From NCBI GenBank assembly GCA_011389885.1, contig JAABTK010000035.1, positions 1 to 41,966 of the forward strand: 41,966 nt of DNA, in the 5' to 3' direction. The notes under the pieces are model-generated. The model searched no databases. It saw only the letters and a program-made list of their open reading frames with translations, and was not told where the DNA came from. This document shows positions 35,550 to 41,966 of this stretch, piece after piece. The stretch is from Gammaproteobacteria bacterium (GTDB lineage: Bacteria > Pseudomonadota > Gammaproteobacteria > Chromatiales > Chromatiaceae). The first letter of the stretch is position 1. The number at the start of each line of letters is the position of its first letter. Position numbers and translations under genes: made by a program.

Positions 35550-36581
35550 TTAGCTCGGCGACCCCTCCGCCGGGTTAAAGCCCCGGGTCGCGGGCAGTAC
35601 GCGCTCGGACACAAGGCGCGCCAGGTCGGCGGTTTCGGGGTAATCCGCACCGACCTCGACAATGTACCCCAGGGTGCGCGGGATATCCTGAAGATAGCCC
35701 GGCTTACCGTCGCGCTGGTCGAGGCGGGCGAAGATGCCGGCGGCCTTGAGGTGGCGCTGCACGCCCATGAGGTCGAACCAGCGCATGAAGCGCGCTTGGT
35801 GCTCGGGGCGCGCCACGCCCGAGTGCAGGGCCAGGTGAAAGAAGCCCGCGGCCCAGTCTTCCACCCGTTGCCGCGGCCAGCGGATGTAGCAATCGCGCAG
35901 CAACGACACCAGGTCGTAGGTCAGCGGGCCGACCACGGCGTCCTGAAAGTCGAGGATGCCCGGATTGGGCGCGGCGTCCGCGCCGGGCGTGACCATCAGG
36001 TTGCGCGAGTGATAGTCCCGATGCACACAGACCTGCGGTTGCTCCAGGGCGTTGGCGATCAGGGCCTCGAACGAGCGCTCCAGCAGCGCCCGCTCCTGCG
36101 CGTCCAGCGCCAGCCCGAGCTTGCGCCCCAGCAGCCAATCCGTGAACAAGCCCATCTCCGCGCCCAAAAGCGCCCGGTCATAGGCCGGAAGCCCCTCGGT
36201 CGGCCCGCAGGCCTGGATCGTCATTAAGGCCCCGAGGGCGTCGCCGTAGAGCCGCTCAACGGTGGCGTCGTTCAGCCGATCGAGGTACAGGGTGTCGCCG
36301 AGGTCGCTTAACAGCAGAAAACCCTGTTCCAGGTCCGCGGCGAGGATGGCGGGCACATGCAGCCCCTGCTCGGCGAAGGCGCGGGCCAGGTGCAGGAAAG
36401 GCCCGCAGTCCTCTCGGTGCGGCGGCGCGTCCATGGCGATACAGGTCGCGCCGTCCGGCAGCGCGAGGCGGAAATACCGCCGAAAGCTCGCGTCGCCCGA
36501 GGCCGGGGTCAGCTCAAATCCATCCGGAATCTGCTCTAGTTGCTGAATCCAAGAGCGCAGTTTTTGCAGGCGTTCGGGCAT
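35550..36581 (-). CDS. amgK: N-acetylmuramate/N-acetylglucosamine kinase AmgK
   Basis: AmgK phosphorylates MurNAc at the anomeric carbon in the peptidoglycan recycling route that bypasses MurA. The 343-aa aminoglycoside-phosphotransferase-fold protein has CVHRDYHSRNLMV (catalytic Asp in HRD) and GILDFQDAVVGPLTYDLVSL (metal-binding DFQDA). I use the ATG at 36581, since the open frame to 36719 has no family sequence. It is divergent from lptD, as in Pseudomonas. The usual partner murU does not follow; the next gene is the convergent protease. The missing partner must be elsewhere if the pathway is complete. Confidence 0.85.
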   Translation of the reverse strand: MPERLQKLRSWIQQLEQIPDGFELTPASGDASFRRYFRLALPDGATCIAMDAPPHREDCGPFLHLARAFAEQGLHVPAILAADLEQGFLLLSDLGDTLYLDRLNDATVERLYGDALGALMTIQACGPTEGLPAYDRALLGAEMGLFTDWLLGRKLGLALDAQERALLERSFEALIANALEQPQVCVHRDYHSRNLMVTPGADAAPNPGILDFQDAVVGPLTYDLVSLLRDCYIRWPRQRVEDWAAGFFHLALHSGVARPEHQARFMRWFDLMGVQRHLKAAGIFARLDQRDGKPGYLQDIPRTLGYIVEVGADYPETADLARLVSERVLPATRGFNPAEGSPS

Positions 36582-36691
36582 GGGAATCCAGTTCTCGGCG
36601 GCCGGCGGAATAGCCTGCCGCCGCTTCGGCGTTGAAGAATCCGCAATTCTATGCCATTTTATCACCCCTTTTCCATGCCCCTTTGGCCTGC

Positions 36692-38932
36692 ATGAACCCA
36701 CACCTGCAAACAACAACACGCTTGGCCCTCATTGTGGCTGCCGCCTTGGCCGCACCCTTGGCGGGGGCCGCAGCGGCCGCCGCGAGCCTCGACCAGGGTC
36801 TGAACTGGTCCGCTTGCGGCCCCTTGTCGGCGCCGCCGCCCGCCGCCGCGCCGGCCGCCGAAGGCCCCATCGAAATCGCCGCGGACAGCGCCGAACTGTT
36901 TCCGGATGAACGCCTGGTGGAGCTGCGCGGCCGGGTGGAGATCCAGCACGGCGAGACCCGGCTGGAGGCCGATCAGGTGCGCTACGATGACCGCGCCGGG
37001 GTGGCCGAGGCGGCGGGCGGGGTGTTTTTGCAACAGCCCGGTCTGCGCATGGCGGGCCGCTCAGGGGCGCTCAACCTGCGCGATGACAGCGGCCGCCTGG
37101 AGGCCGCCGAATACCGCCTGCCGGCCCAGCGGGCGCGCGGTCGAGCGACCGTCGCCGAGGTGGTGAACCCCGAACTCTCCCGCTTTTGGGACATCAGCTA
37201 CAGCACCTGCGCCCCAGGGCGGGACGACTGGCTGCTGGAGGCGCAAACCCTGGAGCTGAACCGGGCCGCGGGCTGGGGCGAGGTGGAAAACGCCCGCCTG
37301 TCCTTTATGGACGTGCCCATTCTGTATCTGCCCTGGGCCACCTTCCCCATCGACGAGCGCCGTAAATCGGGGTTCCTCACGCCCTCGGCGGGCCAATCCT
37401 CGGAGACCGGCTTCGACCTCACGCTCCCCTATTACTTCAACCTGGCGCCCAACCTGGACGCCACCTTGGCGCCGCGGCTAATGAGCAAACGCGGGCTGTT
37501 GCTCGGCGGCGAGCTACGCTATCTCGGGCGCGGCTTTCAGGGCCTCGCCGATGCCGAGGTGTTACCCGACGACCCCGACTACAGTTTAGGCAACAGCACC
37601 CGCGGGGCCTTCTCGCTGGCGGCGGACGGGCGCCCGGCGCCGGGCTGGGGCTTCGACCTCGGCTTTCGTTGGGTGTCCGACGACGATTACCTAGAAGACC
37701 TGGGCAACGGCCAGGCCGTGACCGCCCAACATCACCTGGAGCGGCGCGCAGACCTGCGCTACAACGGCCCCGGCTGGAGCCTCCTGGGCCGCCTCCAGGA
37801 CCACCAAACCATCGACCCCGGCATCCTGCCCGGGAACGAGCCCTACGCCCGACTGCCGCAACTGCTGTTGGCGCTGGAACAACCCGAGCAATGGGGCGGC
37901 TTGACCTATCGCCTGCACGGCGAATACGTCTATTTCGATCACGCCGAGGGCGTCACCGGCCACCGCCTCGACCTGCGGCCCGGCCTCAGCCTGCCGCTGC
38001 GCCGCAGTTGGGGCTTCATTGAGCCGGCCCTGAGCGCCCGCTACACCGCCTACGACCTTCAGGACCCCGCACTCGGTCAAGCGGACAACCCCGAGCGCGC
38101 CCTAGGCGCCTTCAGCCTGGATGCCGGCCTGATCTTCGAGCGCCCGGCCGAGTGGTTCGGCGCCGCCCTGACCCAAACCCTGGAGCCGCGCCTGTTCTAC
38201 CTCTACACGCCGCATGAAAACCAAGACGACCTGCCGGTGTTCGACAGCGCGGAGCTGGATTTCGGCTTCGCCAACCTGTTTCGCGAAAACCGCTTCAGCG
38301 GCGCCGACCGCATCGGCGACGCCAACCAACTCAGCACCGCCCTCACCACCCGCGCCCTCTCCTCCGACACCGGCGAGGAAATCCTGCGGGCCAGCCTGGG
38401 CCAGGTGAGCTATTTCCGGGATCTGGAGGTCCAACTGCCGGGCCAAGCCGCAGAATACGACCCCAGCTCCGCCCTCGTCGGCGAGGCGGCGGCCCGCCTG
38501 ACGCGCAACTGGCAGGCCCGCGCCGCCATCCAATGGCAACCCCACGCGGACGCCGGCGCCACCGAGCACTCGGCTCTGCTGTTGCAGTACCGAGACGGCC
38601 CCAAACGCATCGCCAACCTGGGCTACCGCTACCAGGCGGGGCTGCTGGAACAGGGCGATATGTCCGCCCGCTGGCCGCTGTCCGAACGCTTTCATGCGGT
38701 GGCCCGCTGGAACTATTCGCTGCGGCACACGGAAACCCTGGAGGCCTTTGCCGGTCTGGAATACGACACCTGCTGCTGGGCCGCGCGGGCCATTGCCCGC
38801 CGCTATGTGAACGACGTGGCGGAAGCGCCCGAAAACGCCTTTTTCATTCAGCTGGAACTTAAGGGTCTCACCAGCTTGGGCGACAAGGTAGACGATTATC
38901 TAGAACAAGGGATCCTCGGCTACGGTGGATAA
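36692..38932 (+). CDS. lptD: LPS-assembly outer-membrane protein LptD
   Basis: LptD is the outer-membrane barrel that inserts lipopolysaccharide, delivered by the Lpt bridge, into the outer leaflet. The 746-aa protein has a signal peptide (LALIVAAALAAPLAGA), an OstA-like N-terminal domain (IEIAADSAELFPDERLVELR and DQVRYDDRAGVAEAAGG) and the barrel. The four disulfide cysteines are present at Cys42, Cys173, Cys694 and Cys695 (YDTCCWAARAI). The ATG at 36692 is preferred because the longer frame to 36632 has no signal-like start. It heads the lptD-surA-pdxA-ycgL gene series. Confidence 0.95.
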   Translation: MNPHLQTTTRLALIVAAALAAPLAGAAAAAASLDQGLNWSACGPLSAPPPAAAPAAEGPIEIAADSAELFPDERLVELRGRVEIQHGETRLEADQVRYDDRAGVAEAAGGVFLQQPGLRMAGRSGALNLRDDSGRLEAAEYRLPAQRARGRATVAEVVNPELSRFWDISYSTCAPGRDDWLLEAQTLELNRAAGWGEVENARLSFMDVPILYLPWATFPIDERRKSGFLTPSAGQSSETGFDLTLPYYFNLAPNLDATLAPRLMSKRGLLLGGELRYLGRGFQGLADAEVLPDDPDYSLGNSTRGAFSLAADGRPAPGWGFDLGFRWVSDDDYLEDLGNGQAVTAQHHLERRADLRYNGPGWSLLGRLQDHQTIDPGILPGNEPYARLPQLLLALEQPEQWGGLTYRLHGEYVYFDHAEGVTGHRLDLRPGLSLPLRRSWGFIEPALSARYTAYDLQDPALGQADNPERALGAFSLDAGLIFERPAEWFGAALTQTLEPRLFYLYTPHENQDDLPVFDSAELDFGFANLFRENRFSGADRIGDANQLSTALTTRALSSDTGEEILRASLGQVSYFRDLEVQLPGQAAEYDPSSALVGEAAARLTRNWQARAAIQWQPHADAGATEHSALLLQYRDGPKRIANLGYRYQAGLLEQGDMSARWPLSERFHAVARWNYSLRHTETLEAFAGLEYDTCCWAARAIARRYVNDVAEAPENAFFIQLELKGLTSLGDKVDDYLEQGILGYGG

Positions 38933-38982
38933 CCGCCGACCGCCCCGGCTCCTAATGAGATTCAAACTGAGGTGACCAACCC

Positions 38983-40287
38983 ATGCTCCGAAAACCCTTC
39001 CGCGGCCTTTTGGCCCTGCTGCTCGGGCTGTCGCTGAGCGGCCAGCCGCTCGCCGCCGGTTATCAGGACCTCGACCGCATCGTGGCGGTGGTGGACGCTA
39101 ACGTCATCGTGCAAAGCGAATTGGATGCCGAGGTGCGGCAGGTGCTGCTCCAGTTGCAGGAAAAAGGCGGCCCCGCCCCGCCGCGGCGCGTGCTCGAAGA
39201 ACAGGTGCTGGAGCGGCTGGTAGTGCAACAGTTGCAATTGGCGGCGGCGGAAAACGCCGGCATCAAACTATCCGACGACATGCTCGCCGAAGCGGTGCAG
39301 AACCTGGCCCGCAACAACAACATGAGCATTAGCGAACTGCGTGCGGTGCTGGAACAGGAGGGGGTCAGCTTTAACCAGTTTCGCGAAGGCATCCGCCAAC
39401 AACTAATCATTAAGCGCCTGATTCAAAAAGAAGTGGCGCGTCAAATTCAGGTCAGCGACCGCGAGGTGGAATCCTTCCTGCAGCGCCAAGACGCGGGCGC
39501 GGACGACACCCTCTACCACCTCAAGCATATCCTAATCGCGGTGCCCGACGGGGCCTCGCCGCAGGTGGTGCAGGCCGCCCGCGCCGAGATCGAAGGGCTA
39601 ATGGGGCGGGCGCGGGAAGGGGTGCGCTTCGCGGGCCTGGCCATGCAGCACTCGGACGGCCAGCACGCGCTCGAAGGCGGCGACCTGGGCTGGCGCCGGC
39701 GCGAGCAAATCCCCACCATCTTCAACGACCTGGTGAGCCGCATGCAGCCGGGCGAGGTGGCTGGCCCGGTGCGCAGCGCCTCCGGCTTTCACATCATCCA
39801 ACTGACCGAAAAGCGCGGCGGCGAGCGCGTAGTGGTCACCCAGACCCACGCCCGACATATCCTGATCCGGCCCAATGAAATCACCGCCGACCAAGACGCC
39901 CGCCAGCGCCTGGAGCGCTTGAAACAACGCATCGAAGACGGCGACGACTTCGGCAACCTAGCCCGCTCCCACTCCGACGACGAGGGCTCCGCCATTCGCG
40001 GCGGCGACCTCGGCTGGGTCAACCCGGGGGACACGGTGCCCGCATTCGAGGCCGCAATGGCCGCCCTGAGCCCCGGCGAAATCAGCGCACCCTTTCGCAG
40101 CGACTTCGGCTGGCACATCGTGCAGGTGCTCGAACGGCGCCGCCACGACAGCACCGAAGAGGTGAAACAGGCCGAGGCGCGCAAGGTGTTACAGGAGCGA
40201 AAGCTCGAAGAGGAGACCGAACTCTACCTGCGGCGGCTGCGCGACGAGGCCTTTGTGGAAATCCGCCTCGAAGACTCCCTGTTATGA
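38983..40287 (+). CDS. surA: Periplasmic chaperone/peptidyl-prolyl isomerase SurA
   Basis: SurA escorts unfolded outer-membrane proteins, including LptD, to the Bam complex. The 434-aa protein has a signal peptide ([20 protein letters not shown]), the SurA N-terminal chaperone region ([40 protein letters not shown]) and two parvulin domains ([31 protein letters not shown]). The ATG at 38983 is preceded by GAGGTGA. It lies 50 bases after lptD, and its last bases overlap pdxA (ATGA, 40284-40287), so translation of the two is coupled. Confidence 0.96.
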   Translation: MLRKPFRGLLALLLGLSLSGQPLAAGYQDLDRIVAVVDANVIVQSELDAEVRQVLLQLQEKGGPAPPRRVLEEQVLERLVVQQLQLAAAENAGIKLSDDMLAEAVQNLARNNNMSISELRAVLEQEGVSFNQFREGIRQQLIIKRLIQKEVARQIQVSDREVESFLQRQDAGADDTLYHLKHILIAVPDGASPQVVQAARAEIEGLMGRAREGVRFAGLAMQHSDGQHALEGGDLGWRRREQIPTIFNDLVSRMQPGEVAGPVRSASGFHIIQLTEKRGGERVVVTQTHARHILIRPNEITADQDARQRLERLKQRIEDGDDFGNLARSHSDDEGSAIRGGDLGWVNPGDTVPAFEAAMAALSPGEISAPFRSDFGWHIVQVLERRRHDSTEEVKQAEARKVLQERKLEEETELYLRRLRDEAFVEIRLEDSLL

Positions 40288-41279
40288 CCCCGCGCACCCG
40301 GCCCCGGCTGGTGTTCACCCCGGGCGAACCCGCGGGCATCGGCCCCGACCTCGCCATTCGGCTCGCCGAGCGCCGGCTAGACGCCGAAATCATAGTCGCG
40401 GCGGACCCCAAGCTGCTCGTGCAACGGGCGCGCCGCCTCGGCGCCCGCGTGGAATTCGACACCTTCGACGGCGACGGCAACGCCCCGCAGACCCCGGGCC
40501 GGCTCAAGGTGCTGCCGGTGGTGTTAGAACAAGAGGTGCGCCCCGGCCACCTCAACAGCGCCTGCGGCTGCTATGTGCTGGCGACCTTGCGGCGGGCGAT
40601 CAAGGGCTGCCTGGAAGGCGAATTCGACGCCCTAGTCACCGGCCCGGTGCATAAGGGCGCCATCAACGACTCGGGCGTCAGCTTCAGCGGTCACACCGAA
40701 TTCATCGCCGAAATCACCGGCGGCTCGCCGGTGATGATGCTCGCCACCCAAGGCCTGCGGGTGGCCCTGGCCACCACCCACCTGCCGCTCAGCCAAGTCA
40801 GCCAGGCGATTACCGCCGCCGGCCTGGAACAGACTATCCGCGTGCTGCACCACGACCTCTTCCGGCGCTTCGGCATCCCCGAGCCGCGCATCCTGGTGTG
40901 CGGACTCAACCCCCACGCCGGCGAAGGCGGCCACCTGGGGCGCGAAGAGCTGGAGATCATCGGCCCGCTACTGGAAAAGCTGCGCGCCGACGGCATTCAC
41001 GCCATCGGCCCCCTGCCGGCGGACACCCTATTCACCCCCAAATACCTGGAACACGCCGATGCGGTGCTCGCGATGTACCACGACCAAGGCCTGCCAGTGC
41101 TCAAGCACAAAGGCTTCGGGCGCGCGGTCAACATTACCCTCGGCCTGCCCATCATCCGCACCTCAGTAGACCACGGCACCGCCCTGGACCTTGCAGGCAG
41201 CGGCAAGGCCGACCCCGGCAGCCTAGATGTGGCCCTAGAGACCGCACTGGAGATGGTCCGCACCCTGCGCTTGGACTAA
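40284..41279 (+). CDS. pdxA: 4-hydroxythreonine-4-phosphate dehydrogenase
   Basis: PdxA catalyses the NAD-dependent oxidation of 4-hydroxy-L-threonine phosphate in vitamin B6 synthesis. The 331-aa protein has [33 protein letters not shown] with SGHTEFIAE, the metal-binding [16 protein letters not shown], and [15 protein letters not shown]. The three metal His residues are present. Its ATG overlaps the surA stop by four bases. The DxA-type B6 pathway produces PLP, needed among others by SpeA. Confidence 0.96.
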   Translation: MTPRTRPRLVFTPGEPAGIGPDLAIRLAERRLDAEIIVAADPKLLVQRARRLGARVEFDTFDGDGNAPQTPGRLKVLPVVLEQEVRPGHLNSACGCYVLATLRRAIKGCLEGEFDALVTGPVHKGAINDSGVSFSGHTEFIAEITGGSPVMMLATQGLRVALATTHLPLSQVSQAITAAGLEQTIRVLHHDLFRRFGIPEPRILVCGLNPHAGEGGHLGREELEIIGPLLEKLRADGIHAIGPLPADTLFTPKYLEHADAVLAMYHDQGLPVLKHKGFGRAVNITLGLPIIRTSVDHGTALDLAGSGKADPGSLDVALETALEMVRTLRLD

Positions 41280-41323
41280 GCGGTTCCCCCCAATCGCCTG
41301 ACCCACAACACGAGCCCGCCCGA

Positions 41324-41581
41324 ATGACCGACACCCGCACCTGCTATATCTACAAAAGCCCCAAACGCGACCTCATGTACCTCTACCTGCCGCAAAAAGA
41401 CCGCTTCGACGACCTGCCGGACGCCATGCGCACGCATTTCGGCGAACCGATCTACGTAATGGAGCTGGAACTGCACCCCCAACGCCCGCTGGCCCAAGCC
41501 AAAGCGCCCCGCGTGCTAGAGGCCCTCGCCGAACAAGGCTTCTACCTGCAAATGCCGCCCAAAGACCCCTGGGCGGCCTAG
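41324..41581 (+). CDS. YcgL-family protein (DUF709)
   Basis: This 85-aa protein matches the gammaproteobacterial YcgL family: CYIYKSPKRDLMYLYLPQKD, then PDAMRTHFGEPIYVMELEL and the C-terminal LAEQGFYLQMPPKD. Its function is unknown. The ATG at 41324 is used. It lies 44 bases after pdxA on the same strand, so it may be co-transcribed with the lptD-surA-pdxA series. Family identity comes from the recalled motif pattern. Confidence 0.9.
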   Translation: MTDTRTCYIYKSPKRDLMYLYLPQKDRFDDLPDAMRTHFGEPIYVMELELHPQRPLAQAKAPRVLEALAEQGFYLQMPPKDPWAA

Positions 41582-41695
41582 CCCTGCGCCCTCTGTGGTT
41601 TAGCCAAAACTGCGCCCTATTGTTAACCACAGACGGCACAAAGCTCACAGAGACAAGCGACAACCACGGATAAACACCGATTGCCGCGTCTGGTA

Positions 41696-41768
41696 TAGGA
41701 TGTGCCGAGAGAAACGAGGCGCATCGCTGCGGCTTTGTGATGCGCCTCGCGGCACTCGGCGCATCCTA
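41696..41768. repeat. 73-bp inverted repeat TAGGATGTGCCGAG family
   Basis: The left arm is TAGGATGTGCCGAGAGAAAC then GAGGCGCATC (41696-41725). The right arm is GATGCGCCTC ... TCGGCGCATCCTA (41739-41768). The arms are shared with 18991-19057 and the half copy at 12429-12456. Confidence 0.88.
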
Positions 41769-41890
41769 TCCGAACTCCTAACGCAAAGGACGCCAAAGCG
41801 AAATAAGACCCCAAAAACCCGCGGAGCAAGGATTCGTGTCCATTCGTGTCCATTCGTGGTTCTCCTCCTTAGTCCGCGCAGGGCACCGGT

Positions 41891-41953
41891 GATGGGCACG
41901 GCGCTGATAGATCGCGACCAAAACCAATGACCGGGGGAGCGCCTTTGCCCATC
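41891..41953 (+). repeat. 63-bp dispersed repeat, copy 4
   Basis: The copy runs from GATGGGCACGGCGCTGATAG to CGCCTTTGCCCATC, with the same orientation as 30618-30680 and opposite to 8131-8193. Confidence 0.9.
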
Positions 41954-41966
41954 CTACGCGCTTCGG

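Larger units (their letters stand above)
41582..41966. other. Gene-free repeat-rich right end
   Basis: No credible gene is seen. In order it holds an ACCACAGACGGCACAAAGC-type fragment, the 73-bp TAGGATGTGCCGAG inverted repeat (41696-41768), the ATTCGTGTCCATTCGTGTCC repeat (41832-41861) and the fourth copy of the 63-bp repeat (41891-41953). Confidence 0.6.

Overview
The window is GC-rich DNA that looks chromosomal and gammaproteobacterial. The support is the gene order lptD-surA-pdxA with amgK divergent, the biosynthetic arginine decarboxylase next to spermidine synthase, a YcgL-family protein, a YbeL-like DUF1451 protein, and a PriA/LpxL pair. A CowN protein, plus a perfect NifA-type upstream site and a sigma-54 (-24/-12) promoter at 14.44-14.51 kb, indicate a nitrogen fixer. 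A purple-sulfur-bacterium-like (Chromatiales) host is my best guess, but no phylogenetic test was possible.

Layout. 1-7.9 kb is housekeeping: a heptamer tandem array, then priA, lpxL and speE on the minus strand, speA and an inositol-monophosphatase-family gene on the plus strand, and rpmE on the minus strand. 8.6-11.6 kb holds the transhydrogenase operon pntA-pntB. 11.9-14.5 kb is a small nitrogen-fixation accessory locus: cowN, a TPR protein, and a translationally coupled pair made of an unknown 121-aa protein and a GST-like protein. 15.2-18.2 kb has a frameshifted Uma2 nuclease gene, an Aquifex-type aconitase gene and gene debris lying against a 235-bp dispersed repeat.

18.6-29.3 kb is an accessory island rich in conflict/defence genes. 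It contains an EACC1-like membrane protein with a CHAT protease-STAND ATPase-TPR gene (three homopolymer frameshifts), a decayed PIN/XRE-ImmA toxin-antitoxin pair, a gamma-glutamylcyclotransferase-like gene, a SEC-C zinc protein, and an intact, lower-GC, fully coupled three-gene operon encoding an sce7726-type PD-(D/E)xK nuclease, an sce7725-type protein and a RES-domain protein. That operon is the best candidate for an undescribed system. At 29.6-30.3 kb an IS91-type transposase relic carries two clean palindromic insertions, so the ancestral site can be read directly.

30.9-41.6 kb returns to core functions: a stand-alone hydantoinase A gene, a DUF1451 protein, a lytic transglycosylase lipoprotein, a retropepsin-like protease, amgK (without murU beside it), then lptD, surA, pdxA and a ycgL-like gene. 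SurA and LptD act together in outer-membrane assembly, and LpxL makes the lipid A that LptD delivers.

Intergenic regions are packed with small dispersed inverted repeats, several families of which recur within the window: a 63-bp element, a 33-bp palindrome with a compensatory base pair change, a TGTGCCGA/GAGGCGCATC inverted repeat, a 235-bp element, and tandem copies of short units. I saw no tRNA, rRNA or CRISPR array.
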